From assembly GCA_019359215.1 (NCBI GenBank), contig JAHHHS010000025.1, positions 1-64,000 of the forward strand: a stretch of 64,000 nucleotides of DNA. Direction: 5' to 3'. The notes below the pieces were generated by a model. The model did not search any database and was not told where the DNA came from. It saw only the letters and a program-made list of their open reading frames with translations. Positions 37,890 through 48,643 of this stretch are shown one piece after another; positions within the stretch are counted from its first letter, which is position 1, and each line of letters opens with the position of its first letter. A program made the position numbers and the translations under genes. The stretch is from Nostoc indistinguendum CM1-VF10. GTDB lineage: Bacteria > Cyanobacteriota > Cyanobacteriia > Cyanobacteriales > Nostocaceae.

Positions 37890-39233
37890 ATGACAAAAAA
37901 TAAAGGAAAAATGAAAAATCTTTCGCGCAGAAAATTTATTTTAACCACCACTACTGCGGCGGCGGCTTCTATCCTAGCTCATGGTTGTTCTTCCGGTAGC
38001 AATACAGCATCAACAGGTGGTGACACACCCTCTGTGGCTCCGGCTGCCAATGTCTCTACAGTAGCGAATGCGCCAAAGGTAGAAACAACCAAAGCCAAAT
38101 TAGGATTCATTGCTCTAACTGATGCTGCTCCCCTAATTATTGCTAAAGAAAAGGGTTTCTTTGCCAAATACGGTATGACTGATGTTGAGGTCATCAAACA
38201 AAAATCTTGGCCTGTCACCCGTGATAATTTAAAAATCGGCTCATCTGGCGGTGGTATTGATGGCGCACACATCCTCAGCCCCATGCCTTATTTGATGACC
38301 ATCAATGATAAAGTGCCAATGTATCTTTTGGCCAGGTTAAATACTAATGGTCAGGCTATTTCTGTTGCAAATAAATTTAAAAACCTGAATGTAAAATTAG
38401 AAAGCAAGGCGCTAAAAGAAGCTGCGAGTCTTGCCAAAGCCGAGCAAAAATCCTTAAAATTTGGTATGACCTTTCCTGGCGGCACTCACGATTTATGGAT
38501 GCGCTATTGGCTAGCGGCTGGCGGTATTAATCCAGATCAAGATGTGGTTTTATCACCTGTACCACCACCACAAATGGTGGCGAATATGAAAGTCGCTACT
38601 ATCGATTCTTTCTGTGTAGGAGAGCCTTGGAATGCTCAATTGGTCAACCAAAAATTAGGCTATTCAGCTTTAGTTACAGGCGAGTTGTGGAAAGATCATC
38701 CAGAAAAAGCCTTTGCGATGCGGAAAGATTGGGTTGATCAAAATCCTAATGCTGCACAAGCATTGTTGATGGCAGTTTTGGAAGCTCAACAATGGTGCGA
38801 TCGCGCCGAAAACAAAGAGGAAATGTGCAAAATCTGCTCTGGTCGTAAATACTTTAACGTTGCTGTTGCAGATATTTTAGAAAGGTCTAAAGGCAATATT
38901 GACTTCGGTGATGGACGGACTGAGCAAAACTTTTCACATCCGATGAAATTCTGGGTAGATAATGCTTCCTATCCTTTCAAAAGTCACGATATTTGGTTTT
39001 TAACAGAAGAAATTCGCTGGGGCTATTTACCAAAAGATACTAAAGTTCAAGAAATAGTTAATCAAGTGAATAAAGAGGACTTGTGGAAACAGGCAGCTAA
39101 AGCTATTGGTGTTGCTGATTCTGAGATTCCTAAGAGTACTTCTCGGGGAGTTGAAACTTTCTTTGATGGTGTAAAATTTGACCCTGAGAAACCAGAAGAA
39201 TATTTGCAAAGTTTAAAAATCAAGAAAGTTTAA
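37890..39233 (+). CDS. nrtA: Nitrate/nitrite ABC transporter substrate-binding lipoprotein
   Basis: The product has 447 residues. A twin-arginine-like SRRKF, a hydrophobic core and a lipobox ending AHGC (Cys about residue 33) predict a lipoprotein in the periplasm, followed by a Ser/Thr/Ala linker. The binding domain begins [23 protein letters not shown], the signature of NrtA/CmpA proteins, and contains [23 protein letters not shown]. It hands nitrate and nitrite to NrtB. The internal Met at residue 8 is an alternative start. The C-terminal part of NrtC is a homologous domain. Confidence 0.96.
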   Translation: MTKNKGKMKNLSRRKFILTTTTAAAASILAHGCSSGSNTASTGGDTPSVAPAANVSTVANAPKVETTKAKLGFIALTDAAPLIIAKEKGFFAKYGMTDVEVIKQKSWPVTRDNLKIGSSGGGIDGAHILSPMPYLMTINDKVPMYLLARLNTNGQAISVANKFKNLNVKLESKALKEAASLAKAEQKSLKFGMTFPGGTHDLWMRYWLAAGGINPDQDVVLSPVPPPQMVANMKVATIDSFCVGEPWNAQLVNQKLGYSALVTGELWKDHPEKAFAMRKDWVDQNPNAAQALLMAVLEAQQWCDRAENKEEMCKICSGRKYFNVAVADILERSKGNIDFGDGRTEQNFSHPMKFWVDNASYPFKSHDIWFLTEEIRWGYLPKDTKVQEIVNQVNKEDLWKQAAKAIGVADSEIPKSTSRGVETFFDGVKFDPEKPEEYLQSLKIKKV

Positions 39234-39337
39234 TGAAGTATTTAGGCACAATCTCCCTTTGTGATAATACTGCGCTAACTCACTACAAACTTTAATTTTA
39301 CGCCTAGCTACGTAAAGGCAACCGGAGAACAAAGAAA

Positions 39338-40171
39338 ATGACAGCTATTCTTGGAAGTCGTAATTTCAGAAAAAATAACCGCAAAAATCTCAATAAATTA
39401 GTTTCGCAAAAAATTGTGCCACCACTGGTAGCATTAGCTATTTTTCTAGTAATTTGGCAACTAGTTTGTTTAACGCCTAACTTTGGTTTGCCTGGCCCAA
39501 TAGAAACATTTTCAGAAACTTGGGACCCTTTTATCATTGATCCATTCTTCGATAATGGTGAAAGTGATAAAGGTTTGGGCTGGCAGATACTTAATAGTTT
39601 AGGACGAGTTGCTTTGGGCTTTTCGCTAGCAGCAATTGTTGGCATTGCATTGGGGATTTTTGTTGGTGCTAATAAGTTACTCTATAATGCTGTAGATCCT
39701 ATATTCCAAGTGTTGCGGACAGTACCGCCTCTAGCATGGCTACCAATTTCCCTGGCCGCATTTCAACAGGCGAATCCTTCAGCTATTTTCGTTATTTTCA
39801 TTACATCCATTTGGCCGATTGTGATCAACACCACGGTAGGCGTACAACAAATTCCTCAAGACTATGTAAACGTAGCTAGAGTTTTACGTTTGAAAGGACT
39901 AAAGTATTTCCTAAAAGTTGTGTTTCCTGCCACTGTTCCTTATATATTCACAGGGTTACGCATTGGCATTGGTTTATCTTGGCTAGCAATCGTTGCAGCA
40001 GAAATGTTAGTCGGCGGCGTGGGAATTGGTTCATTTATTTGGGATGCTTACAACACAACCACAGAAACTAACTTAAGCGAAATTATCCTCGCACTAATTT
40101 ATGTTGGTTTGGTCGGATTGATTCTAGATAGAATGGTTGGCTTTATAGCCAGCAAAGTTGTCCCCGAATAA
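39338..40171 (+). CDS. nrtB: Nitrate ABC transporter permease
   Basis: The product has 277 residues with about six transmembrane helices. The EAA-type loop that contacts the ATPases is seen around ARVLRLKGLKYFLKVVFPA and PYIFTGLRIG. LRTVPPLAWLPISLAAF is typical of the NrtB/SsuC/TauC group. It forms the membrane channel with NrtC and NrtD. It follows nrtA by 104 bases containing part of a repeat. Confidence 0.95.
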   Translation: MTAILGSRNFRKNNRKNLNKLVSQKIVPPLVALAIFLVIWQLVCLTPNFGLPGPIETFSETWDPFIIDPFFDNGESDKGLGWQILNSLGRVALGFSLAAIVGIALGIFVGANKLLYNAVDPIFQVLRTVPPLAWLPISLAAFQQANPSAIFVIFITSIWPIVINTTVGVQQIPQDYVNVARVLRLKGLKYFLKVVFPATVPYIFTGLRIGIGLSWLAIVAAEMLVGGVGIGSFIWDAYNTTTETNLSEIILALIYVGLVGLILDRMVGFIASKVVPE

Positions 40172-40182
40172 CAAAAGTAGTC

Positions 40183-40240
40183 ACTAAAGACAAATGACCA
40201 AGGACAAATGACAAATGACAAAGGACTAATGACCAATGAC
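40183..40240. repeat. Heptad repeat between nrtB and nrtC containing the nrtC start
   Basis: Repeated ACAAATGACCAATGAC-type units run through the spacer. The nrtC ATG (40236) is part of the last unit and the only purine-rich ribosome site (AAGGAC, 40221-40226) is also repeat-derived. Confidence 0.75.
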
Positions 40241-42224
40241 TACTTTTGTTGAAGTTGACCACATTGACCGTGTATTTGAACTTCCGAATGGCGGCAAATA
40301 TATTGCTCTAAAAAATATTGATTTGAAAATCCAAGAAGGGGAATTTGTTTCTTTAATTGGACATTCTGGTTGTGGTAAGTCTACTTTGCTCAACATCATC
40401 GCAGGTTTAGATAGAGCAAGTGTTGGAGGTGTGACGTTGGAAGGGCGAGAAGTTAGAGAACCCAGCCCAGATCGGATGGTTGTGTTTCAAAACTACTCTT
40501 TGCTGCCTTGGTTAACAGTACGGGAAAATATCGCCCTAGCTGTGGATGAAGTGTACAAGGATAAGCCCAAAGGCGATCGCAGAAGCATTATCGAAGAACA
40601 TATCGATATGGTGGGGCTGCGTTTGGCGGCAAATAAACGTCCTAGCGAGTTATCTGGGGGAATGAAACAACGGGTAGCGATCGCTCGCGCCTTAGCAACT
40701 CGTCCTAAGTTATTACTGCTAGACGAACCCTTTGGGGCGTTAGATGCCCTAACACGGGGTAGTTTGCAAGAACAACTGATGAAAATTTGCAACGAACACA
40801 ACGTTACTTGTGTGATGGTGACACATGACGTAGATGAGGCGCTTTTATTGAGCGATCGCGTTGTCATGCTCACTAATGGGCCAGAAGCTCACATCGGGCA
40901 AATTCTCGAAGTGCCAATCCCTCGCCCGCGTCAACGCTTGGAAGTCGTCAAACATCCCAGCTACTACAGTCTGCGGAATGAAATGATTTACTTCCTCAAC
41001 CAACAAAAGCTGGTTAAGAAACGCAAAGCACAGCAGACTTCAGCACCAGTAGCCATATCCCGCAACGGCTTAGAAAAAGTCAATCTAGAAATTGGCTTTA
41101 TGCCTCTGACTGATGCTGCACCTTTAATCGTTGCTCAAGAAAAAGGCTTCTTTGCCCAGTACGGTTTAGAAAATATTACCCTCACTTGTGCTAATAGCTG
41201 GAAGGAAATAGCTCAAGGGGTTGTTACTGGCAAATTAGACGCAGCCCAAATGCTGGCAGGAATGCCCTTAGCCCTAACTTTGGGTGCTGGTGGTAAAAAA
41301 CCAATTCCTATAATCAATGCCCTAAATATCTCTCGCAATGCGAACGCCATCACCTTAAGCAAAAGATTGTATAGCCAAGGCGTCAGAAATCTGGCTGACT
41401 TAAAAACAGCAATTAACGCTGCTCCCGACCAAATTCTAACTTTGGGTGTAGCTCACTCTACTTCAATGGTGAACCTAATCCTGCGTTATTGGCTGGCTGC
41501 TGGTGGCATCGATCCCGATCAAGATGTCAGCCTAACGGTGATTCCACCAATGGAAATGGTTTCTCAACTCAAAGCCGGAAATATTGACGGTTACTGTGCT
41601 GGAGAACCTTGGAATTATCTTGCTGTTCATCAAAACTTAGGCTTTGTTGCCGCCACAGCTTTAGAAATTTGGTCAGGACAGCCGAAAAAAGTTTTGGGAG
41701 TGCGGGAAGATTGGGCGCAGAAATATCCAGAAACTTATCTTGCTCTGCTTAAAGCACTGTTAGAAGCTTGTAAATACTGTGACGATTTCCGCAATCGGGA
41801 AGAAATTTTAGAAATAATCTGCCGTCCTGAGTACTTAGATATAGATCCTGTATATGTTCGTCCTGGTTTCATCGATCGCTACGATCGCGGCGACGGTACA
41901 GAACCACAAGAATTCAAAGCATACAACCAGTTTTATCTCAATCAAACCAACTATCCCAACCGCACTGAAATTTTGTGGATGGCTACTCAGCTAGCACGTT
42001 GGGGTTTAACACCCTTCCCGAAAAACTGGGTAGAGGTAATTGAAAGAGTCTGTCGCACAGATATATTTGGTGCTGCTGCCCGCGAACTCGGCTTACTCGA
42101 CATCGGAGAAGATGACCCTGTTCACTTATTTGATGGGAAAGTTTTTAACCCATCAGAGCCGATAGAGTATCTCAAAAGCTTGGAAATTAAACGGCAAATA
42201 CGTATTGAAGAAGTATTTCTTTAG
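40236..42224 (+). CDS. nrtC: Nitrate ABC transporter ATPase fused to an NrtA-like domain
   Basis: The product has 662 residues. Residues 1-260 form an ABC ATPase with Walker [10 protein letters not shown], signature LSGGMKQR and Walker [13 protein letters not shown]. After a basic linker, residues about 280-655 repeat the NrtA fold ([36 protein letters not shown]) without a signal peptide. In known systems this C-terminal domain is regulatory and allows inhibition of nitrate uptake by ammonium. The length agrees with the family. Confidence 0.96.
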   Translation: MTTFVEVDHIDRVFELPNGGKYIALKNIDLKIQEGEFVSLIGHSGCGKSTLLNIIAGLDRASVGGVTLEGREVREPSPDRMVVFQNYSLLPWLTVRENIALAVDEVYKDKPKGDRRSIIEEHIDMVGLRLAANKRPSELSGGMKQRVAIARALATRPKLLLLDEPFGALDALTRGSLQEQLMKICNEHNVTCVMVTHDVDEALLLSDRVVMLTNGPEAHIGQILEVPIPRPRQRLEVVKHPSYYSLRNEMIYFLNQQKLVKKRKAQQTSAPVAISRNGLEKVNLEIGFMPLTDAAPLIVAQEKGFFAQYGLENITLTCANSWKEIAQGVVTGKLDAAQMLAGMPLALTLGAGGKKPIPIINALNISRNANAITLSKRLYSQGVRNLADLKTAINAAPDQILTLGVAHSTSMVNLILRYWLAAGGIDPDQDVSLTVIPPMEMVSQLKAGNIDGYCAGEPWNYLAVHQNLGFVAATALEIWSGQPKKVLGVREDWAQKYPETYLALLKALLEACKYCDDFRNREEILEIICRPEYLDIDPVYVRPGFIDRYDRGDGTEPQEFKAYNQFYLNQTNYPNRTEILWMATQLARWGLTPFPKNWVEVIERVCRTDIFGAAARELGLLDIGEDDPVHLFDGKVFNPSEPIEYLKSLEIKRQIRIEEVFL

Positions 42225-42275
42225 TCATTGGTCATTAGTCATTAGTCATTTGTGACTGACAAAGAACAAATAACA
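42225..42275. repeat. Heptad repeat between nrtC and nrtD
   Basis: AGTCATTGGTCATTAGTCATTAGTCATT-like units (written as repeated 7-mers of the GTCATTA class) follow the nrtC stop, then complementary GACAAAGAACAAA sequence. Confidence 0.7.
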
Positions 42276-42298
42276 AACTACCCATAGATAAACTTACG

Positions 42299-43138
42299 AT
42301 GCAAATAGTAAACAGAAATACCCAAATTAATAAACTGCAAACGAAAAAAGCAGAAGATTTTTTGGTGATTGAAGGTGTAAGCAAAATTTATCCAACTTCT
42401 GAAGGTCCTTACACCGTACTGGATGGAGTTGATTTGAAAGTGCGCGAGGGTGAATTTGTTTGCATAATTGGTCACTCTGGCTGCGGCAAATCAACCCTGC
42501 TCAACATGGTTTCCGGCTTTAACACTCCCACCGATGGTATTGTTCTGCTGCAAGATAAACCCATCACCGAACCGGGCCCAGACCGGATGATGGTATTCCA
42601 AAATTATTGTCTACTGCCTTGGCTGAGTGTCTTTGATAACGTTTATCTGGCTGTTGATTCGGTGTTTCCTAAAAAACCCCAGGCAGAAAAACGGGCGATC
42701 GTCAGAGAACATTTGGCAATGGTGGGACTTACAGAAGCAGCTGACAAGAAACCCAATCAGCTTTCTGGTGGCATGAAACAGCGAGTTGCGATCGCTCGCG
42801 CCCTTTCCATCCGTCCGCAAGTTTTGATTCTCGATGAACCCTTTGGGGCATTAGATGCCATCACAAAAGAAGAATTACAAGAAGAACTCCTGCAAATCTG
42901 GCGTGAACATCAAGTTACCGTACTGATGATTACTCATGACATTGATGAAGCGCTTTTCCTTGCAGACAGAGTTGTAATGATGACTAACGGCCCATCTGCT
43001 CACATCGGTGAAATCCTGAATATTCCCTTCTCCCGCCCCCGCAATCGCCGCCGCATCATGGAAGATCCGGAATATTATGACCTGCGAAACTACGCTCTAG
43101 ACTTCCTATTCCGTCGATTTGCTCATGCTGACGAGTAA
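42299..43138 (+). CDS. nrtD: Nitrate ABC transporter ATPase
   Basis: The product has 279 residues: a single ABC ATPase with Walker [10 protein letters not shown], signature LSGGMKQR, Walker [13 protein letters not shown] and switch His in MITHDIDEAL. It pairs with NrtC to power NrtB. It is followed after 101 bases, containing a GTCATTT heptad repeat (about 43157-43172), by the NNP permease gene. Confidence 0.96.
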   Translation: MQIVNRNTQINKLQTKKAEDFLVIEGVSKIYPTSEGPYTVLDGVDLKVREGEFVCIIGHSGCGKSTLLNMVSGFNTPTDGIVLLQDKPITEPGPDRMMVFQNYCLLPWLSVFDNVYLAVDSVFPKKPQAEKRAIVREHLAMVGLTEAADKKPNQLSGGMKQRVAIARALSIRPQVLILDEPFGALDAITKEELQEELLQIWREHQVTVLMITHDIDEALFLADRVVMMTNGPSAHIGEILNIPFSRPRNRRRIMEDPEYYDLRNYALDFLFRRFAHADE

Positions 43139-43239
43139 CTACCGCTTCGCGGAGTCATTTGTCATTTGTCAAGAGTTAGGAAATTTTCTTCTGCTTCCCT
43201 ACCTTCTTTTGTGTGTCCTCTTCAATTAGGAAGATTTGA

Positions 43240-44742
43240 ATGCTTAAAAATTTATTTTCATTCAGCGATCGCTACCGCATCTTACATCAAACTTGGTTTG
43301 CCTTCTTCCTCACCTTTGTCTGTTGGTTTAACTTCGCTCCCTTCGCTACAACTATTGGCAAAGAACTCAGTTTAGCGCCTGAGCAAATCAAAACTTTGGG
43401 CATCTGTAACCTCGCCCTTACAATCCCTGCACGGCTCATTATTGGGATGCTTCTGGATCGTTTTGGCCCCAGAATCACCTACTCAATCCTGCTGATGTTT
43501 GCGGTTGTTCCTTGTTTAGCAACGGCGCTAGCGCAAGATTTCAATCAATTAGTTATCAGTCGTTTGCTGATGGGAATTGTTGGATCTGGGTTCGTCGTCG
43601 GTATTCGCATGGTGGCGGAATGGTTCCAGCCGAAGGAGATGGGAATTGCTCAAGGCATTTATGGCGGTTGGGGCAACTTTGGGGCTTTTGGCGCAGAGTT
43701 TGCTTTGCCCATACTTGCAGTTTCTACTAGCTTTTTTGCTGGTGGTGCTTCTAACTGGCGATTTGCGATCGCACTTACAGGGATCATTGCTGCTATTTAC
43801 GGCGTAATCTATTACAACAGCGTTCAAGATACACCCACTGGTAAAGTCTACAAGAAACCTAAGAAAAATGGTTCTCTAGAAGTGACCAGCATTAAAAGCT
43901 TCTGGGCGCTAATTGTCTCTAATTTTGGTTTAATTTTCGCTTTAGGTTTATTAGCTTGGCGTTTAGAACAAAAGAATATTCACTTTCTAACTTTAAGCCA
44001 AATGTATCTGGCTTGGTTGCTATTAGCAGGATTGTTTGCTTACCAAAGTTACCAAGCTTGGCAGGTAAACCGAGAACTTCTAAGTGGTAAAAAAACTTAC
44101 GCTCCATCGGAACGCTTTCAATTTGGTCAAGTAGCTTTACTAGAATTCACTTACATAACTAACTTTGGCAGCGAATTGGCAGTTGTTTCTATGCTCCCGG
44201 CATTTTTTGAAAAAACCTTTGCTTTAGAGCATGTTGTAGCTGGGATGATTGCTGCTACCTATCCCTTCTTAAATTTGATTTCTCGTCCCAGTGGTGGCTT
44301 AATTTCTGATAAATTTAGTTCCCGTAAATGGACAATGACAATTATCAGTGTCGGCATTGGGGTTAGTTATCTAATGGCACATTTTATTAATAGTAACTGG
44401 CCGATTCCGCTAGCGATCGCAGTTACAATGTTTGCCGCCTACTTTGCCCAAGCTGGCTGCGGTGCAACCTACAGCATCGTACCCATGATTAAGAAGGAAG
44501 CCACTGGACAAATTGCTGGAAATGTGGGAGCTTACGGTAATTTTGGCGGCGTAGTTTACCTAACAATTTTTAGCTTAACCGACGCTCCAACACTATTTAC
44601 CACGATGGGTATAGCTGCTTTAATCTGTGCTTTCATGTGTGCCTTCTTCCTCAAAGAACCAAAAGGCTCCTTTGCCGCTGCTTACGAAGGTGAACCACCA
44701 GAAACCGCAACTAAAAACCCTAACTTTTTAGCGGAAGAATAG
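43240..44742 (+). CDS. nrtP: NNP-type nitrate/nitrite permease (major facilitator)
   Basis: The product has 500 residues with about 12 helices. The first helix region FHQTWFAFFLTFVCWFNFAP-like segment and the two Gly-rich nitrate signatures (GIYGGWGNFGAFGAE near residue 142 and GNVGAYGNFGGVVY near residue 425) identify the NarK/NrtP family, with Arg residues in RMVAEWF and RPSGG regions for substrate binding. It transports nitrate or nitrite by proton coupling. Its place between nrtD and narB, in an operon that also has the full ABC transporter, is unusual. TTAGGAAG precedes the ATG. Confidence 0.9.
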   Translation: MLKNLFSFSDRYRILHQTWFAFFLTFVCWFNFAPFATTIGKELSLAPEQIKTLGICNLALTIPARLIIGMLLDRFGPRITYSILLMFAVVPCLATALAQDFNQLVISRLLMGIVGSGFVVGIRMVAEWFQPKEMGIAQGIYGGWGNFGAFGAEFALPILAVSTSFFAGGASNWRFAIALTGIIAAIYGVIYYNSVQDTPTGKVYKKPKKNGSLEVTSIKSFWALIVSNFGLIFALGLLAWRLEQKNIHFLTLSQMYLAWLLLAGLFAYQSYQAWQVNRELLSGKKTYAPSERFQFGQVALLEFTYITNFGSELAVVSMLPAFFEKTFALEHVVAGMIAATYPFLNLISRPSGGLISDKFSSRKWTMTIISVGIGVSYLMAHFINSNWPIPLAIAVTMFAAYFAQAGCGATYSIVPMIKKEATGQIAGNVGAYGNFGGVVYLTIFSLTDAPTLFTTMGIAALICAFMCAFFLKEPKGSFAAAYEGEPPETATKNPNFLAEE

Positions 44743-44967
44743 ACCTGTTTTGAAAATAGAGAGTAGGGAAAATAAATTCTTATAGTTCGTAGCGAATGGG
44801 CTCAAACAAACTTTGCGTTCCTCTGCGCTATACTCTGCGCCCCTCTGCGTTTAAATTTCACCCCTCAATTCACCACGATTTTACGCAAAGCTGTATTAAC
44901 TTGCGCTTTTCAAACAGTCGCTACATCTGAGGTTGCACAATCAAAATAACAAAATGGTACAACCGCT

Positions 44968-47193
44968 ATGAGTGAATTTACCAAAACTCTTTGTCCTTAC
45001 TGTGGTGTTGGCTGCGGTTTAGAAGTTTCACCTCCAGCCCAACATAACAAAGCAACTAATCGAGATAGCCAAGGAAATCCAACTTGGCGGGTGCGTGGCG
45101 ATAAAGCCCATCCATCTAGTCAAGGAATGGTTTGCGTCAAAGGCGCAACGATCGCAGAATCTTTAGATAAAAATAGATTACATTACCCAATGGTGCGAGA
45201 CTCCTTAGATCAAGAGTTTCGCCGGGTTAGTTGGGATGAAGCTTTTGATATAATCACGCAACGCATTCAAACCGTGCGCTTCACCCAAGGGCCAGAAGCC
45301 ATTTGTATGTACGGTTCTGGCCAGTTTCAAACTGAGGATTACTACATAGCCCAGAAACTGTTGAAAGGCTGTCTGGGTACTAATAATTTTGATGCCAACT
45401 CTCGCTTATGTATGTCGAGTGCTGTGTCTGGCTACATTCAAAGCTTTGGCGCAGATGGCCCGCCCTGCTGTTACGAAGACCTGGAATTAACTGACTGTGC
45501 ATTTTTAATTGGTACTAATACAGCCGAATGTCACCCCATCGTTTTCAATCGGCTGGCAAAATATCACAAAAAGAACCGCAAAGTCAAAATGATTGTGGTT
45601 GATCCCCGTCGCACACCAACCGCAGAAGCTGCTGACTTGCATTTAGCGATTCGTCCCGGTACAGATATCGACTTGTTGAACGGTATCGCTCACTTGTTGA
45701 TGCGCTGGGACTACATCGATACGATGTTCATGGACGACTGCACCAGTAATTTTCCCGCATACGCTGAGGTGATTCGCCACTATCCCCCAGAAGTGGTGGC
45801 TCGTCAATGTGGAATTAGCATTGAAGATTTAGAAACAGCAGCTCGCTATTGGGGTGAATCACAGCACGTACTGTCTTTATGGTCAATGGGTGTGAATCAA
45901 TCGTCAGAAGGGACGGCTAAGGTAAGAACTATCATTAACCTGCACCTGATGACTGGACAGATTGGTAAACCTGGGGCTGGCCCTTTTTCCCTCACTGGTC
46001 AACCAAATGCGATGGGAGGACGGGAAGCTGGGGGTTTGGCGCATTTATTACCGGGCTATCGGGTGGTGAAAAATCCTCAGCACCGAGCAGAAGTTGAGCA
46101 GTTTTGGGGACTTAAGCCAGGACAGATTTCGCCCAATCCCGGTTTGACTGCTTGGGATATGATAACTGGCTTGGAAAATGGCGCTGTAGGGTTACTGTGG
46201 ATTGCAGCTACTAATCCAGCTGTGAGTATGCCAGATTTGGAGCGCACGAAAAAGGCATTATTGCGATCGCCTTTTACTATTTACCAAGACGCATATTATC
46301 CTACAGAAACCTCTGCTTACGCTCACGTTCTGTTACCAGCAGCCCAGTGGGGTGAAAAAACTGGTGTAATGACAAACTCCGAACGGGTGGTAACTTTATG
46401 TCAAGCATTTCGCCAACCGCCAAGAGAAGCTAAAGCCGATTGGGAAATTTTCGCCGAAGTTGGACGTAGATTAGGTTTTGAGAAAGAGTTTGCCTTTGCT
46501 AACTCCGCCGAAGTTTATGCTGAGTTTGTCAAACTGACTAAAACTCGCCCCTGCGATATGACGGGTATTAGTCACGCGCAATTACAAGCAGAAGGCCCGA
46601 CTCAATGGCCTTACCCAGAAGAAAGCAGGGGGAGCAGAGAAGCAGGGGAAGCAGGGGGAGAAGTATTTGCCAATCGCTCTGGGAAACGGTTATATACTAA
46701 CTTGCGTTTCCACACCTCTGATGGACGCGCTCGATTTGGGGCATATTACTCAAAGGGATTGGCAGAACCGCCAGACCCAGATTATCCTTTTGTACTAACT
46801 AATGGACGGCTTTACGGACACTGGCATACGCAGACACGCACCGGGCGAATTGAAAAAATTTGTAAAATGCATCCCGAACCGTTTATCGAAATTCATCCCC
46901 GTGATGCTGCTCGGTTAGGTATTGTAGATAGTATGTATGTAGAAGTGCGATCGCGTCGGGGTCAAGCTAAGTTTCCTGCTAAAGTGACAAAAGCGATCGC
47001 GCCTGGTACAGTTTTTGTCCCCATGCACTGGGGTTCGCTGTGGGCAGATAATGCCGAAGCTAACGCCCTCACCCATCCAGAATCTTGCCCCGATTCGCTG
47101 CAACCAGAATTAAAAGCCTGTGCTGTGCAGCTGATACCAATCTCTGTGGAAGTTACAGTCAAAGATTATCAACTCCAGTCCTCACAATGGTAA
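44968..47193 (+). CDS. narB: Ferredoxin-nitrate reductase
   Basis: The product has 741 residues, slightly longer than the usual ~730. The N-terminal [4Fe-4S] motif [12 protein letters not shown]...CVKG is intact, and molybdopterin-guanine-dinucleotide oxidoreductase segments follow ([66 protein letters not shown]). It reduces nitrate to nitrite with ferredoxin in the cytoplasm. A stretch at residues about 550-567 ([14 protein letters not shown]) is encoded by a purine-rich repeat and explains the extra length. The 225-base gap before it holds CTCTGCGC-type repeats and no terminator. Confidence 0.96.
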   Translation: MSEFTKTLCPYCGVGCGLEVSPPAQHNKATNRDSQGNPTWRVRGDKAHPSSQGMVCVKGATIAESLDKNRLHYPMVRDSLDQEFRRVSWDEAFDIITQRIQTVRFTQGPEAICMYGSGQFQTEDYYIAQKLLKGCLGTNNFDANSRLCMSSAVSGYIQSFGADGPPCCYEDLELTDCAFLIGTNTAECHPIVFNRLAKYHKKNRKVKMIVVDPRRTPTAEAADLHLAIRPGTDIDLLNGIAHLLMRWDYIDTMFMDDCTSNFPAYAEVIRHYPPEVVARQCGISIEDLETAARYWGESQHVLSLWSMGVNQSSEGTAKVRTIINLHLMTGQIGKPGAGPFSLTGQPNAMGGREAGGLAHLLPGYRVVKNPQHRAEVEQFWGLKPGQISPNPGLTAWDMITGLENGAVGLLWIAATNPAVSMPDLERTKKALLRSPFTIYQDAYYPTETSAYAHVLLPAAQWGEKTGVMTNSERVVTLCQAFRQPPREAKADWEIFAEVGRRLGFEKEFAFANSAEVYAEFVKLTKTRPCDMTGISHAQLQAEGPTQWPYPEESRGSREAGEAGGEVFANRSGKRLYTNLRFHTSDGRARFGAYYSKGLAEPPDPDYPFVLTNGRLYGHWHTQTRTGRIEKICKMHPEPFIEIHPRDAARLGIVDSMYVEVRSRRGQAKFPAKVTKAIAPGTVFVPMHWGSLWADNAEANALTHPESCPDSLQPELKACAVQLIPISVEVTVKDYQLQSSQW
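46624..46662. repeat. In-frame purine-rich repeat in narB
   Basis: AGCAGGGGGAGCAGAGAAGC-type sequence, like the repeats at 8583-8630 and 58972-58990, lies within narB without breaking the frame. Confidence 0.7.
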
Positions 47194-47472
47194 GCTACAA
47201 AGTGTAGCTCTATGGTAATTAATCACCAATAGGTAATTTAGTCAATAAGCAATAGCCAATAGTTATTATCATTTTTTATGGTTCTCTACTCGTGACTCAT
47301 ACCAATTACTATATCTAAAGAGGCTAAGTTTCTAGTAAGCAGAGGTTTTGCCAGCGCCGAGTTGAGCTATGGTAAAGAGTAAAAATCAGATAGTAAACTT
47401 ACAAATCATCTTTTTTTAATCCTCTAGATTTATCTATGGGATTTTCTTTTATCTTAAAATCGGGTGCATCAC

Positions 47473-47931
47473 ATGAAAAGGTTACTTAGGCGAATTTTAG
47501 TAGCTACCAAAGATGACAACTTCATGCACTTTATTGAAAACATAGAAGTGCTAGTTTCTAAAGCTTTATCTCTATTCATGGTAATTGTGATTTTGGTAGC
47601 GATCGCAGATTTAGGAGTATTTATTTTTAAAGAGTTATTTACAGCGCCTTATGGTAAATTTAATACAACATTGTATAAAATTTTTGGTTTGTTTTTAAAT
47701 ATTTTAATCGCTTTAGAAATATTAGAAAACATTACAGCCTATTTGCGAAAACACGTTTTTCAGGTTGAATTAGTTATTGTTACATCTTTGATTGCTGTTG
47801 CCAGGAAAATTATTATTCTTGACTTAGAAAAAGTTGGAGGTATTGATATAATTGGTTTAGGAATTGCTATTCTCGCTTTATCGATTAGTTATTTAATAAT
47901 TCGTCTTAGTAATTCTAGAGACGCAAGATAA
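47473..47931 (+). CDS. PsiE-like membrane protein
   Basis: The product has about 152 residues and four hydrophobic helices (about residues 27-48, 62-85, 92-112, 118-143). The layout and the motif FGLFLNILIALEILENITAYLRKH with a following VTSLIAVARKIIILD match the PsiE family (phosphate-starvation-inducible E), whose function is unclear. A GTG nine bases upstream is an alternative start. It is separate from narB, with a gap of 280 bases. Confidence 0.75.
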   Translation: MKRLLRRILVATKDDNFMHFIENIEVLVSKALSLFMVIVILVAIADLGVFIFKELFTAPYGKFNTTLYKIFGLFLNILIALEILENITAYLRKHVFQVELVIVTSLIAVARKIIILDLEKVGGIDIIGLGIAILALSISYLIIRLSNSRDAR

Positions 47932-48123
47932 AAAATTAAAAACACTTTTGTGTATTTAACAAATATTATTTTACTCTCTACTCCCAATACTCATTCAGTA
48001 GTTTTAAATCTGTTGAGCAACAGCATAATAAGCTAATTTTAAATACTTTCTTATGATTGAAAAATAAAAGGATATAAACCCCCAAATTTATTTATGGGGA
48101 TTGTTAATTTTGAATTTTGAACT

Positions 48124-48597
48124 ATGAATTCGGAGCGAAGCAACGTGACAGATTTCTTTCAATTTGAAGCAGACTTTGTTGATTCCCTGCGTTGTATCCC
48201 TATGCAGGTGCGTTGCAAATTAGATACTTGTGGCATTAAGCTAAAATTGTCTGATTGGAATCAAATGACTACAGCCGAGCGTCAAGCTTTAGTCGAATTA
48301 CCTTGCACTACGGAAACGGAAATTCAGTCTTACCGTGAGCATATCCAGCAATTAATTCTACAACGTACGGGTATACCCGCTACAAAATTGCCCATCGAGC
48401 CACATCCCGCATGGCTAGACTCTGCCACTGTACCACCTAGCCTCCAGGAAAAAGCTCAAGAAATAGGTCTAACCCTGACAGAGCAAGATTGGACAGGTTT
48501 AACACCCTTACAGCGTTTTGCCTTGATTAAACTCAGCCGCCCAGGACATGAAAGCAAAAACTTTGAGAGAGCGATCGCAGAATTTGATCTGCTTTAA
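48124..48597 (+). CDS. Nitrate reductase-associated protein
   Basis: The product has 157 residues and matches the small cyanobacterial family named after its usual position next to narB. It contains FQFEADFVDSLRCIPMQVRCKLD, a Cys-bearing N-terminus, and two similar motifs (LKLSDWNQMTTAERQALVELP and LTLTEQDWTGLTPLQRFALIKL), suggesting an internal duplication. The function is not known; it is presumed to help nitrate reductase. It stands about 930 bases after narB on the same strand, with the PsiE-like gene between. Confidence 0.85.
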   Translation: MNSERSNVTDFFQFEADFVDSLRCIPMQVRCKLDTCGIKLKLSDWNQMTTAERQALVELPCTTETEIQSYREHIQQLILQRTGIPATKLPIEPHPAWLDSATVPPSLQEKAQEIGLTLTEQDWTGLTPLQRFALIKLSRPGHESKNFERAIAEFDLL

Positions 48598-48643
48598 TTA
48601 GTCAATAGTTATCTATGGACTAATAAGTGAGAGTAAGAAAAAT

